From positions 1 to 64,000 of the forward strand of contig QZIT01000001.1 of NCBI GenBank assembly GCA_003599145.1: DNA of 64,000 nucleotides. The letters run 5' to 3'. Below the pieces are notes generated by a model. It was given only the letters and a program-made list of their open reading frames with translations. It was not told the origin of the DNA and searched no databases. Made by a program: the position numbers and the translations under genes. Positions 44,865-53,763 of this stretch are shown one piece after another; within the stretch, counting starts at the first letter, position 1; each line of letters begins with the position of its first letter. Source of the stretch: Candidatus Woesearchaeota archaeon (GTDB lineage Archaea > Nanobdellota > Nanobdellia > Woesearchaeales > UBA9642).

Positions 44865-46136
44865 TTAATAAGAGGTATCTTGTTCTGTCCTCTCTGAGAG
44901 TTCACCCCGAAAATTTCTTGCAAGCAACGCAGGAATATCTTTTTTGAAATTGCTTAATAGCCATGCTAATTTAATGAATACCGTTTCAGGAGGCATGTCC
45001 AAACCATTTCCCAAAATTCCCATTTCCTGTTCAGTTCTTCCCAAGCTATACACATTCATATTGACCCTGCCAAAAATGCACTGCGAGGTCATCACCACAG
45101 GAATTTTTTTTGCGAGCTCTGTCAATTTTTTCTTTATTTTCACGTGCTCTTTCGTGAGCGCATCAACTTGCTCGATGGGAAAATGTCCTAATCCTGTTCC
45201 TTCAAGAATCAATCCGTCAACATCTTTAACAATTTCATCTTCTGAAAAATGCGGATGCGACTTTATCCATCCAATTTTTATTTTGGGATCAAATAATTTT
45301 AAGGCAAAGGTTCCTGATGTTTGTTCAGGCATGGAAATATGAGAAATGCTTTTTGTTTCATAATTTACTTTTGCAAGAAGAGGCCTGTTGACTGAAACAA
45401 AGGCGCTTCTTTTTGACGTGTGCAGTTTTCGTGCATGCAAACCGTCAATAACAACGCAGTTAGTATCATCATCATTTTCGTGCATGCAGACAGCCACGCC
45501 TGAAAATTTTGAATTGACTGCAAATGCCACTGCAGAAATAAGGTTCATGGCTGCATCGCTGCTTCCCCGATCAGAACTTCTTTGCGCACCAACAAGAACA
45601 ACAGGAACAGGTATGTTTTCCAGAACAAAAGATAATGCGGCTGCGGTATAATGCAAGGTATCTGTTCCGTGCGTGATAATAATTCCCCTGGCTCCTGCAT
45701 TGATTTCTTTCTCAATTTCCTTTGCCAATACATTATAATGGTCAAAGCGCATATTTTCAGAAAAAAGATTTGCAACCAGTCTGCTATTGAGATTTGCAAG
45801 CTCTTTCAGCTCAGGAAATAACCCCAAAAGCTCTTCAGGAGTAAATTGAGGATGCACTGCACCGGTAGTGTAATCAACTTTTGAAGCGATAGTGCCGCCT
45901 GTATGCAGGATAGTTACCTTAGGAAGTTTTTCATTCTGGGAAACTTTTTCAGGCTTTTCTTTGTGCTCTTTTTTTTGCTCAATGACTGCGATATTTTTAA
46001 TGTTTCTTTTATGAATGCCTATATTGTATCCATTGCTGAGCTTGATGACGGTAAAATCCTTCTGGTTTGAAGGTAATAAAACTCCCTGTACGGTTTCATG
46101 CAGGCACTCAACTTCAACGTAGTCTTTGGGTTCCAC
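44865..46136 (-). CDS. gatD: Glu-tRNA(Gln) amidotransferase subunit D (asparaginase-like)
   Basis: This 423-residue protein has a small N-terminal barrel domain (residues 1-60) followed by an asparaginase fold with LHTGGTIAS (about residue 77), ITHGTDTLHYTA (about 150) and QRSSDRGSSDAA. It releases ammonia from glutamine for GatE. Motifs and length are standard. A TATA element lies about 25 bp before the ATG, giving a leaderless mRNA that continues through UPF0248 and gatE. Confidence 0.93.
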   Translation of the reverse strand: MEPKDYVEVECLHETVQGVLLPSNQKDFTVIKLSNGYNIGIHKRNIKNIAVIEQKKEHKEKPEKVSQNEKLPKVTILHTGGTIASKVDYTTGAVHPQFTPEELLGLFPELKELANLNSRLVANLFSENMRFDHYNVLAKEIEKEINAGARGIIITHGTDTLHYTAAALSFVLENIPVPVVLVGAQRSSDRGSSDAAMNLISAVAFAVNSKFSGVAVCMHENDDDTNCVVIDGLHARKLHTSKRSAFVSVNRPLLAKVNYETKSISHISMPEQTSGTFALKLFDPKIKIGWIKSHPHFSEDEIVKDVDGLILEGTGLGHFPIEQVDALTKEHVKIKKKLTELAKKIPVVMTSQCIFGRVNMNVYSLGRTEQEMGILGNGLDMPPETVFIKLAWLLSNFKKDIPALLARNFRGELSERTEQDTSY

Positions 46137-46208
46137 ACTGGAAAAAGAGCCTACAGGTATATAAAGTTTATTGATAAACTATATAAAGAAAGCCTCCTCC
46201 TAAGAACT
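46137..46208. promoter_or_regulatory. divergent gatD / CYTH promoters with central palindrome
   Basis: TATATAAAG occurs at about 46159-46167 and 46180-46188, about 25 bp from the gatD ATG (leftward) and the CYTH ATG (rightward). Between and overlapping them is the palindrome AGTTTATTGATAAACT (46165-46180). A bound dimer could cover both TATA elements. Confidence 0.45.
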
Positions 46209-46727
46209 ATGGAAATCGAAGTCAAAATTCTTGAAATTGACAAAAAACAAATAGAAAAAAAGCTTGTTGCTTTGGGAGCAAGGAAAATTTTTGATGGCAC
46301 GATGCATGTGTTAAGCTTTGATTTTCCTGATTTACGCCTAAGGAAGAAAAAAGACTTTTTGCGTTTGCGTACAGAAGGGCAAAAAACAATGCTTACCTAT
46401 AAGAAAAAAGTGAGCAAAAAAAGATCAAAAAAAGCCATAGAATATGAAGCAAAAGTTTCTGATTTTCAAAAGACAAAAGTATTGCTTGAGGCGTTGGGAT
46501 TAAAAATAACATTCAAGATTGATAAAAAAAGAACGGAATATGAGCTTCCTAACGTGAAATTTGCCATCGACACCTATCCAGGCATTCCAACGTTTATGGA
46601 AATAGAAGCAGATAGTGAAAAAAAGGTTTTTTCCTATGCGAAAAGATTAGGATTTCCGGAAAAAGACTGCAGGGCATGGACAGGCCGTGATGTTTTTGAA
46701 TATTACGGAAAAACGATAAAGAAATAA
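46209..46727 (+). CDS. CYTH-domain (CyaB/ThTPase-like) protein
   Basis: This 172-residue protein starts MEIEVKILEID, the ExExK signature of CYTH enzymes, followed by FLRLRTEGQKTMLTYKKK, KRTEYELPNVKFAIDTYPGI and MEIEAD strands that line the tunnel. CYTH proteins hydrolyse triphosphates or make cAMP; substrates differ and cannot be deduced here. The ATG at 46209 lies about 25 bp after a TATA box. Key acidic and basic residues look intact. Confidence 0.82.
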   Translation: MEIEVKILEIDKKQIEKKLVALGARKIFDGTMHVLSFDFPDLRLRKKKDFLRLRTEGQKTMLTYKKKVSKKRSKKAIEYEAKVSDFQKTKVLLEALGLKITFKIDKKRTEYELPNVKFAIDTYPGIPTFMEIEADSEKKVFSYAKRLGFPEKDCRAWTGRDVFEYYGKTIKK

Positions 46728-46736
46728 GCTCAATCA

Positions 46737-49010
46737 TCAGCCCATATACACAGGCCTTTGCTCTTTCATTTCTTCTCCTCTTGCACTAGAGAAATGCTCT
46801 TTTAATTTTTCATAGGCTTCTTCAACTTCTTTGCTCACCGAAGGCCTTACTTTTTTCAATGCTTCAGTAAAATGCTTTAATTTCACATCCTTTGCCTTCA
46901 TATCTTCTCTCAAGGCAAGAATAGCTGCTTCCCTGCATACTGATTCGATATCTGCGCCAACATAGCCTTGGGTTTTATCAATAAGTTTTTTTACATCAAC
47001 ATCTTTTGCAAGAGGCATGTTTTTGGTATGGACTTTAAAAATCTCTTCACGGGATTTTGTATCAGGCACAGGCGTTAAAATAATCCTGTCAAATCTTCCA
47101 GGTCTTAACAAGGCAGAATCAACCATATCTGGCCTGTTGGTTGCGGCTACAACCACAACATCATTCAAATCCTCTAAGCCATCTAATTCAGTGAGTAACT
47201 GATTAACAACTCGCTCTGTAACGTGATTGTCTGATGTAGATGATCTGCGAGGGGCAATAGAGTCTATTTCATCAAAGAAAATAATAGTAGGACTTGCTTG
47301 TCTGGCTTTTTGAAAGACCTTTCTTACTGCTTTTTCGCTTTCCCCAACCCACTTGCTTAACAATTCAGGGCCTTTCACAACAATAAAGTTAGATTCGCTC
47401 TCCGTAGCTATGGCTTTAGCCAATAGTGTTTTTCCCGTCCCTGGAGCTCCATAAATCAAAACGCCTTTAGGAGGCTTTACTCCTAATCTGATAAATGATT
47501 TTTTGTTTTTTAATGGCCAGTCAATGGCTTCTATCAACTCCTGCTTTACGCTGTCTAAACCGCCAACATCTGTCCATGCAACATTGGGCTTTTCAATAAG
47601 CACTTCTCTTAATGCGCTAGGCCTAACAAATCGCAGGGCTTTTAAAAAGTCTTCTTGCCCTATTCTCAGCTTCTCCAAAAATTCTTTTGGAATAGCTTCA
47701 AGGTCATCCATTTTTAAATTAGGAAGCTCTCTTCTCAAAACAATCATGGCAGCTTCTTTTGCAAGACTTGCAACATCAGCACCGACAAAACCGTGCGTTA
47801 TGTCAGCAAGCTTTTTTAAATTGACTGTTTTATCCAGAGGCATGTTTCTCGTGTGAATTTTCAAAATGTTTAATCTTCCCGGGGTTCTTGGAACGCCAAT
47901 TTCAATTTCCCTGTCAAACCTGCCTGGTCTTCTCAATGCAGGATCCAAAGCATTAGGGATGTTAGATGCTGCAATAACCACAACTTTACCTCTGCTTTTC
48001 AAGCCATCCATCATGGCTAACAGTTGGGCCACAACTCTTTTTTCAACTTCGCCATGCACTTCCTCTCTTTTGCTTGCAATAGCATCAATCTCGTCTATGA
48101 AAATAATAGAAGGCGCATTTTTCTCTGCTTCTTCAAACTTCTTTCTCAAGTTTTGTTCGCTTTCTCCATAATACTTACTGATAATTTCAGGTCCATTGAT
48201 TAATATAAAGTTTGCATTGGTTTCATTTGCTACTGCTCTTGCCAACAAAGTTTTTCCAGTTCCAGGAGGACCGTGCAATAGAACTCCTTTTGGAGGATCT
48301 ATGCCAAGTCTTTCAAAAATTTCAGGATGTTTTAAAGGAAGCTCAATCATTTCTCTTACCTGGCTGACTTCTTCATCCAAACCACCAATATCTTCATAGG
48401 TAACATCAGGAACTTTTTCCTCTTTTAAGGCAACAGCCTCTGGATTAAAGACAACTTCGGTAACTTCTGTAATAATAACTGGTTCTTTAGGAAGGGTATC
48501 AATAACAATAAATTTCAAATCTCCCAAACCAAAACCAATCATGCTTTCATCAATCATGTTGAAAACATCGTCAAAAAACGGACTATGGCTTAACGTATTT
48601 CTTCTGCTTCTCGTGCCTCCTAAACTCACAACATCGCCTTTAACTACAGCCCTGCCCAATAATCCTTGCTTGAAAATAACAGGATTTGCCCTTATCACCA
48701 AGCCCTCCCGGGCAGGAGCAATAATGACTTTTTTGGCCTCTTTCACCTGTATTTTTCTAATGGCAATGACATCACCTATGGAAGCTTTGGAGTTTCTTCT
48801 CAATAAACCGTCCATCCTAATAATATTTAATCCAATATCTCCAGGATAGGCTCTATCGGCTATTGCAATGGTCTTTCTCTGGCCTTCGATTTCTACAATA
48901 TCGCCAGGACGAGCATCTATCTGGTGCATGAAGCTGGTATCTATCCTGACAATGCCCTTATTGACATCATCCTGAATAGCTTCAGCAACTTTTAACTTCA
49001 CATCCTTCAT
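46737..49010 (-). CDS. Cdc48/VCP-type double AAA+ ATPase
   Basis: This 757-residue protein has the N-terminal double-psi barrel domain (residues 1-180, [18 protein letters not shown]) and two AAA modules with Walker A GPPGTGKT (about 245) and GAPGTGKT (about 521) plus Walker [12 protein letters not shown] and [11 protein letters not shown]. It unfolds proteins, often for the proteasome, and acts in the cytoplasm. A longer frame starting at 49088 was rejected because homologues begin [16 protein letters not shown]-like element lies 25-35 bp upstream. Confidence 0.93.
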   Translation of the reverse strand: MKDVKLKVAEAIQDDVNKGIVRIDTSFMHQIDARPGDIVEIEGQRKTIAIADRAYPGDIGLNIIRMDGLLRRNSKASIGDVIAIRKIQVKEAKKVIIAPAREGLVIRANPVIFKQGLLGRAVVKGDVVSLGGTRSRRNTLSHSPFFDDVFNMIDESMIGFGLGDLKFIVIDTLPKEPVIITEVTEVVFNPEAVALKEEKVPDVTYEDIGGLDEEVSQVREMIELPLKHPEIFERLGIDPPKGVLLHGPPGTGKTLLARAVANETNANFILINGPEIISKYYGESEQNLRKKFEEAEKNAPSIIFIDEIDAIASKREEVHGEVEKRVVAQLLAMMDGLKSRGKVVVIAASNIPNALDPALRRPGRFDREIEIGVPRTPGRLNILKIHTRNMPLDKTVNLKKLADITHGFVGADVASLAKEAAMIVLRRELPNLKMDDLEAIPKEFLEKLRIGQEDFLKALRFVRPSALREVLIEKPNVAWTDVGGLDSVKQELIEAIDWPLKNKKSFIRLGVKPPKGVLIYGAPGTGKTLLAKAIATESESNFIVVKGPELLSKWVGESEKAVRKVFQKARQASPTIIFFDEIDSIAPRRSSTSDNHVTERVVNQLLTELDGLEDLNDVVVVAATNRPDMVDSALLRPGRFDRIILTPVPDTKSREEIFKVHTKNMPLAKDVDVKKLIDKTQGYVGADIESVCREAAILALREDMKAKDVKLKHFTEALKKVRPSVSKEVEEAYEKLKEHFSSARGEEMKEQRPVYMG

Positions 49011-49110
49011 AAAAGCGCTGAATTTACGGCAGAATAAAAAGGTTGTGGTTTTCCCAGACAAAAGATTTATAAATAAGTTCGTGCTCAATATCTCTAAAGA
49101 GGTGGGTGAT

Positions 49111-49386
49111 ATGGATAAGAAGATTCTTGATGCGCCAGAGCAGCATTATTTTCATATAGCAGGAGGAGTTTCTGTAAAAAACATCAAAGAGCTTTTGCGC
49201 GAGCTGAAAAAAATGAAAACAGAAACCTATCAGCACCATGTAAACGCAAACAAAAATGACTTTTCCAATTGGTTAAACGACATTTTTCAGGAAACAAAGC
49301 TTGCCAAAGAGATGTATACGGCAACCAAAAGCAAGGCAGCCATGCTTATTGCTGCAAGAATAAAACAATTGGAAAAAAAGAAATAA
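49111..49386 (+). CDS. stand-alone DUF5752-like small domain protein
   Basis: The whole 91-residue protein is one domain: HYFHIAGGVSVKNIKELLRE, YQHHVNANKNDFSNWLNDIF and TKLAKEMY. It matches the C-terminal domains of the ArlC-like protein (8848-10221) and the membrane HerA ATPase (21405-24776), e.g. the H-x9-DF/L-x-NW-core. GGTGGGTGAT precedes the ATG. It is divergent from the Cdc48 gene across 100 bp with a GATTTATAAATAAG TATA element. A protein-interaction adaptor is my inference. Confidence 0.65.
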   Translation: MDKKILDAPEQHYFHIAGGVSVKNIKELLRELKKMKTETYQHHVNANKNDFSNWLNDIFQETKLAKEMYTATKSKAAMLIAARIKQLEKKK

Positions 49387-49387
49387 A

Positions 49388-49798
49388 TTATACTTTTTCT
49401 TTTGCCCTTGGCAACTGCACAGGCGGTGGTAAATTAATCGTCTGGGAAAGCACCAATGCTTCTATCGCTCCTTTGGTCAGAATCTGATTCAGAATGAATA
49501 AGTTAATGTCTTTAGGCAGGGTTTTGTCTTTTTTCCAGTTCGCCATAATTTCCTTATTTTTTGCAGCAGTATCAATCCATAACACGTCTCCTTCCAGCTC
49601 AATAGAGCCAATGGCGGGCTCATAACTGGTTGTGTATTTAAATTTAAATGTCAACGCTGTTTGCTTATCTTTAGTTACGACAACTTTCGTATCCTCTACT
49701 TTCGTTATATTCACATTGTTGTTGATGCTTATTTTTCCTTTGACAGGAGTCTTTTTTTCTGCTGTTATTTTTTCAAAGTTAAAACCGATTACCGTCAT
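49388..49798 (-). CDS. beta-rich small protein of unknown function
   Basis: This 136-residue protein has alternating hydrophobic strands, NNNVNITKVEDTKVVVTKDK and ALTFKFKYTTSYEPAIGSIE, then a helical C-terminus ending in PPPVQLPRAKEKV. It resembles in outline the SecB-like conserved archaeal beta proteins but I do not assign a family. TATA element TATTTATAAAC lies about 25 bp upstream in its direction. It is convergent, one base apart, with the DUF5752-like gene. Confidence 0.5.
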   Translation of the reverse strand: MTVIGFNFEKITAEKKTPVKGKISINNNVNITKVEDTKVVVTKDKQTALTFKFKYTTSYEPAIGSIELEGDVLWIDTAAKNKEIMANWKKDKTLPKDINLFILNQILTKGAIEALVLSQTINLPPPVQLPRAKEKV

Positions 49799-49839
49799 TG
49801 TATCACCTAGACCAGGAAAAGAGAAAGTGTTTATAAATA

Positions 49840-50760
49840 TTAGGGTTTTATCCTTTCAAATTCTGTAAGATACCACTGCGCAACTTGCGCATTGTGGATA
49901 ATCAGCACATTTTCATCATTAAATTCATCGCCGTTTCTTGTAGGATTATAAGAACCTGTAATGACGATGGCACTGTCTATAATAAAGACTTTATGGTGCA
50001 TGGTGTAATTATTATTGTCCCATTCTACAGCAATGTTGCTGTTTTGCAATTTTTCAAATTCGCTGAAAGAGCTGTTTTGGGATTTTTCCATAATTCCCTG
50101 TACAGGAATTCTTTTTGATTTTTCAACAAGAAGATTTCCTATATCATCGTCGGTGAAGGAAAAAGTCATAAAATGGATAGAGCTGTTTGCTTTTTGCAAC
50201 GCCTGCAAAACATGTTCTTTGCAGTTGTCTTTTGGGCAAAAGTAATTTTCTATGGTGAAATTGCTAAAGGTGATTTTCGGATGAGGTGTTTTTTTGCTCT
50301 GCTTGTTTTTGATGTTTTCAAAAGCAGCGGCATAATTTTTTGCCAGAGAAACTGAGTGAAGAACTACAACATTATTATTATTGTGCAGTTCTTCTCTTAC
50401 CGTAGGATTAAAAGAGCCAGTAACTACGGTTTCATTGGTGAAGCAAAACTTGTTGTGCATAAGGCCTTTGCTGGAAACAGCAATGCCATAGTCTTTGTAG
50501 TTTTCTTCAAAGATAAGTGCAGGAATGCCCTGTTTTTTCAGATAGTCGTTCATGGGCTCATCAACATCATAGAAGACGCATTTTGCGTTTTGCGTATGCT
50601 GCATAAAGACTGCTGTACAGTTTGTTTCCGGACAGAAAAAAACTTCCAACGATCCTGTTTCTTGTTTTGGCTTTTCTTGGACAATAAGAATAATGCTTAG
50701 ACACAATAAAAGAATAATGACGCTAAAAACCATCAGTTTCAGCAAGGTTGATTTTTTCAC
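49840..50760 (-). CDS. phospholipase D-like protein with N-terminal membrane anchor
   Basis: This 306-residue protein has a signal anchor (LMVFSVIILLLCLSIILIV) and two HKD-type motifs: HNKFCFTNETVVTGSFNPT (N replaces the final Asp) and HHKVFIIDSAIVITGSYNPT (complete). PLD-fold enzymes need both motifs, so the altered first one may lower or change activity; the His and Lys are kept. Cysteines in CPETNC and CPKDNC suggest disulfides outside the cell. Members cut phospholipids or nucleic acids; substrate unknown. Confidence 0.75.
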   Translation of the reverse strand: MKKSTLLKLMVFSVIILLLCLSIILIVQEKPKQETGSLEVFFCPETNCTAVFMQHTQNAKCVFYDVDEPMNDYLKKQGIPALIFEENYKDYGIAVSSKGLMHNKFCFTNETVVTGSFNPTVREELHNNNNVVVLHSVSLAKNYAAAFENIKNKQSKKTPHPKITFSNFTIENYFCPKDNCKEHVLQALQKANSSIHFMTFSFTDDDIGNLLVEKSKRIPVQGIMEKSQNSSFSEFEKLQNSNIAVEWDNNNYTMHHKVFIIDSAIVITGSYNPTRNGDEFNDENVLIIHNAQVAQWYLTEFERIKP

Positions 50761-50843
50761 AGAAACAAATAACGCGTAGAATATTATATATTTTTTGGAA
50801 GACTTGGCGTAACAATTTCAAGAGCGTACAAAAATATTCTGCT

Positions 50844-50996
50844 TTATTCTGTGCTCACTTCACAGCTATCATCTGGCTTTCTATACTGCATATGCTGCGT
50901 GCACCAGACATGCATAGGGTATATAGGTTTGGTGCCCTGCGGGTCTCTTGAAATAGAGTACTTACAGTTCAGACAAAAAACAGATGTTTCTGCCAT
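50844..50996 (-). CDS. small Cys-containing protein, possible zinc-binding
   Basis: This 50-residue protein has FCLNCKYSISRDP near the start and later WC and SC, giving four cysteines in a zinc-knuckle-like CxxC...C...C order. No family recognised. The ATG at 50996 has a plausible start context, with a rough TATA (CTTTTAAAAG) about 15-25 bp upstream on its strand. The spacing from the next gene (51037) is 40 bp. Confidence 0.45.
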   Translation of the reverse strand: MAETSVFCLNCKYSISRDPQGTKPIYPMHVWCTQHMQYRKPDDSCEVSTE

Positions 50997-51036
50997 GTTG
51001 TTTATAATGCTTTTAAAAGATAAAAAGGTTTCGTTT

Positions 51037-51528
51037 TTATAATTGCTCAAAGCTTCTGTAGAGAGAAAATTTCGTTTCTGGATGCTGCTTTTGCATTTCC
51101 TCTATAATCTGATGGCATGGTTCTTTTTTTGGAGTGTAAGATAGTTTTTTGAGCTTTGCATAGACTTCTAATTCTTCGTCCAGAACGCATTTTAAGAGGT
51201 AAATATGATTCTTTTTTCTTTTCGGAAATTTTTTATGCTCTAAAAAACAGGAAAACTTTTCGGTGATTTCCCTTTCCAGATTCCAGGGAATGATTATTTT
51301 TTTAGCATTCAATTTTTTTACAGGCAACAGCGTAAGAACATCCTTGAAAATGCCCTTGAGCATAGATACACTGACGGCAAACTCTTTTGAACCATCATCT
51401 AATACATAGACTTTTTCTTTTGCCTTAAAATAACCATACTTTCTTATCTCTTTTCGCACTCTTTTCTCTATAATATCCATAAACTGGCTTTCCTTATAGG
51501 CTATAGGCGTATAGGATAATGTTATCAT
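51037..51528 (-). CDS. degenerate TtuA/CTU1-type (tRNA thiolation) protein without PP-loop
   Basis: The 163-residue protein follows the CTU1/TtuA line-up: IEKRVRKEIRKYGYFKAKEK (usual ERRVRxxIRKYxLxK), then KVYVLDDGSKEFAV where enzymes have KVxVAxSGGKDS, then IIPWNLEREITEKF for GHNLDDEAQT, ELEVYAKLKKLSYTP for EVALYAxLKGLPY, and HPETKFSLYRSFEQL at the end. The PP-loop and the zinc cysteines are gone and the middle is about 80 residues shorter. The ATG at 51528 has ACATATAAAG 25-30 bp upstream; a GTG-started frame would overlap it. Probably inactive as a thiolase; may bind tRNA. Confidence 0.6.
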   Translation of the reverse strand: MITLSYTPIAYKESQFMDIIEKRVRKEIRKYGYFKAKEKVYVLDDGSKEFAVSVSMLKGIFKDVLTLLPVKKLNAKKIIIPWNLEREITEKFSCFLEHKKFPKRKKNHIYLLKCVLDEELEVYAKLKKLSYTPKKEPCHQIIEEMQKQHPETKFSLYRSFEQL

Positions 51529-51588
51529 GATGCCAGAAATAGCCTTTTCTTTATATGTGTTGTTCACCCTATTTTGTCACTATTCTCA

Positions 51589-51762
51589 AATGGTGTAGAA
51601 ATCAAAAAATTTAAATAGAAGTACACCATTCTACAGTAAGAACAAAAGGGGGATTATAGCGATTCTTATCATACTCACCTCTTTTTCCCGGGAAGATTCC
51701 GGTATTCTTGGAATCTTCTTGGGTTTACTAATCTTTTTAAATCCCTGCAAATTCTTTAAAGC
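51589..51762 (+). ncRNA. possible small structured transcript before bud32
   Basis: This gap has AATGGTGTA at 51589-51597 and TACACCATT at 51622-51630, an inverted repeat flanking the TATA-like ATTTAAATAG (51609-51618). About 65 bp later a hairpin, CCCGGGAAGATTCC (51687-51700) with GGAATCTTCTTGGG (51710-51723), pairs over 14 bp including G-T pairs around a 9-nt loop. A second TATA element near 51732-51740 is right for bud32. The upstream TATA would thus make a separate short RNA; this is speculative. Confidence 0.3.
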
Positions 51763-52341
51763 ATGCGCATTGCACAGGGAGCAGAAGCAATATTGGAAAA
51801 AGAAGGCAATACGGTCATCAAGAAAAGAATTGCAAAAAGCTATAGGCTAACGCAGATTGATGAATCCTTAAGAAAATTCAGGACCAAAAGAGAAGCGAAA
51901 ATTCTTTGCAAAGTTGCAATTCCTGCGCCAAAACTGCTCAAGCAGACCTCCTTCGATATCGAAATGGAATTTATCGACGGTAAAAAACTGAGCGATGTTC
52001 TCGATAAAGACTATACACTGGCAAAGCAAATCGGAGAGTTAACGGCAAAATTGCACAATCAGGATATCATCCACGGAGATTTAACCACCTCTAACATGCT
52101 TTTACAGGGCAAAACCATTTTTTTCATTGATTTTGGATTGAGCTTTTTTTCATCAAAAATAGAAGACAAAGCAGTTGATATTCATTTATTTAAGCAGGCA
52201 CTGGAAAGCAGGCACCATAAAGTATATGAAAAAGCCCTGAAAGAATTCTTTGCAGGCTATCAATTGGCAAACCAGCATAAAGAAATTATCACAAGATTTG
52301 AAAAAGTAGAGCAAAGAGGACGCTATAAGGAAAAGTATTAA
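51763..52341 (+). CDS. bud32: KEOPS-complex kinase Bud32
   Basis: This 192-residue small kinase of the RIO/Bud32 type opens with IAQGAEAILEKEGNTVIKKR and carries KxYRLTQIDESLRKFRTKRE, IIHGDLTTSNMLL and FFIDFGLSF. The catalytic HGDLTTSN and DFG motifs are complete. It works with Kae1 to make the t6A modification of ANN-decoding tRNAs. It stands alone, not fused to Kae1 (often fused in Euryarchaeota). TTTTTAAAT lies about 25 bp before the ATG. Confidence 0.9.
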   Translation: MRIAQGAEAILEKEGNTVIKKRIAKSYRLTQIDESLRKFRTKREAKILCKVAIPAPKLLKQTSFDIEMEFIDGKKLSDVLDKDYTLAKQIGELTAKLHNQDIIHGDLTTSNMLLQGKTIFFIDFGLSFFSSKIEDKAVDIHLFKQALESRHHKVYEKALKEFFAGYQLANQHKEIITRFEKVEQRGRYKEKY

Positions 52342-52376
52342 GAAAACTATTTAAAATTCGACAGCATTCTCAACGC

Positions 52377-53732
52377 ATGAACATCATTTTCATCATCCTT
52401 GCCGTTTATTTTATTCTTTTGCTTCTTGTGGTGTGGTATTTTGCAAAAAAGGAATCAGTAGAGGCATATTTTCTGAATAAAAGAAAAACCAGTTTATGGT
52501 TAATGACGTTTGCAAATGTTGCAACGGTTGTCGGTGCAGGAGCCACCGTTGCTGTTGTTTCTGAAGTCTACAATTCAGGCATTTCGTACGGCATTGCACT
52601 GCCTATTTCCTTTATTGTTGGCATGATTTCCCTCGGTATTGTTGCAAAAAAAATAAAAATCATGGGAGACAAATATAAAGCCTATAGCATTGTTGACTTT
52701 TTTCACAAACGATTTGACAAAAAGAATAAAGTGCTGGCAGGCGTTATACAACTTTTTCTCTTGATTATGTGGATAGCTTTGCAGACAACTGCTGTTGCAA
52801 CTCTTGCGCATGTTCTTATCGGAGTAAACTACACTCTGGCAATCATAGTTGCTATAGGCATAACCATACTCTATACAACCGTAGGTGGATTAAAGGCAGA
52901 CATTCTTACTGATTTTATTCAGTTTTGGGTCATCTTAATCGTATTTATCATCATGGGCGTCATAGGCTATATAAAAGTTGAAAACCTGCATAACCTTATC
53001 ATCCAGTTGCCGCAAGGACACCTTAATATTTTTGCGTTTGGAGGAGTTGGATGGTTTATAGGCGCCATAGTGCTCAGCGGATTTGTCTATCTTGCAAATA
53101 CTGCACACTGGCAGAGAATTTTTTCTGCAAAAAATGAAAAGATAGCAAGAAATTCATTCTTTCTATCCATACCGTTTATGATTACCCTAAGCCTGCTTGT
53201 TTTGTTTTTTGGACTTTTGGCAGCAGGAACGTTATCAGACATCAATCAAGATACTGCCTTTTTCTCCTTAATGTACACCATGCTTCCTCCATGGCTTATA
53301 GGTTTAGGATTTGCAGCCATTCTCGCAGTAGCTATGTCGTCCATAGACAGTGTTGTTATCGGAGGATCAACCATTATTTACAGAGAAATTTTTAAGAATA
53401 AGTCTGAGGGTAAAAAACAAGTCTTCTATGCAAGACTCATCACGGCAAGCTTTGGCATTCTCGGAGGGTTTGTTGCTTTTCTTATTCCCAGCATAATAAC
53501 CTTATCCTTATTTGTTACCTACCTTACCTTAATCTTCGTTCCTGCAATCTTTGCTGGGCTGTATGCAAAAACCTCAGCAAACGCAAGTTTTTATTCTATT
53601 CTGATTTCGTTTATACTTTTGCTTATTCTTTTTCCAATTGTTGGAAAGAACACCTTTATCATCACCACAACCGTTGCAATAGCAATCATTCTGTTTTACG
53701 ATAAGCTATTCAAAAACAGCAATCTTCCATAA
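52377..53732 (+). CDS. sodium:solute symporter family transporter
   Basis: This 451-residue membrane protein has 12-13 hydrophobic segments. The SSF signature GGLKADILTDFIQFWVI lies near residue 168-184, and the motifs VATVVGAGATVAVVSE and AVAMSSIDSVV fit the sodium-binding helices. It would import a small solute with sodium across the cytoplasmic membrane; substrate (e.g. proline-like) not deducible. ACTATTTAAAAT lies about 25 bp before the ATG. It is followed by the protease gene after 31 bp. Confidence 0.85.
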   Translation: MNIIFIILAVYFILLLLVVWYFAKKESVEAYFLNKRKTSLWLMTFANVATVVGAGATVAVVSEVYNSGISYGIALPISFIVGMISLGIVAKKIKIMGDKYKAYSIVDFFHKRFDKKNKVLAGVIQLFLLIMWIALQTTAVATLAHVLIGVNYTLAIIVAIGITILYTTVGGLKADILTDFIQFWVILIVFIIMGVIGYIKVENLHNLIIQLPQGHLNIFAFGGVGWFIGAIVLSGFVYLANTAHWQRIFSAKNEKIARNSFFLSIPFMITLSLLVLFFGLLAAGTLSDINQDTAFFSLMYTMLPPWLIGLGFAAILAVAMSSIDSVVIGGSTIIYREIFKNKSEGKKQVFYARLITASFGILGGFVAFLIPSIITLSLFVTYLTLIFVPAIFAGLYAKTSANASFYSILISFILLLILFPIVGKNTFIITTTVAIAIILFYDKLFKNSNLP

Positions 53733-53763
53733 CTCTTTTAAAGCAATTGCATATTCTGTAAAC

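Noticed and set aside
46098-46208. Longer start for the CYTH protein
   Set aside because: The extra 37 codons cross both promoters and the family signature ExExK must be near the N-terminus.
49011-49088. Upstream extension of Cdc48 to 49088
   Set aside because: The added residues do not fit the family start and would run through the promoter area of the divergent gene.
51687-51723. Hairpin before bud32 as a tRNA gene
   Set aside because: No acceptor stem, T-loop or anticodon loop could be laid out on either strand.
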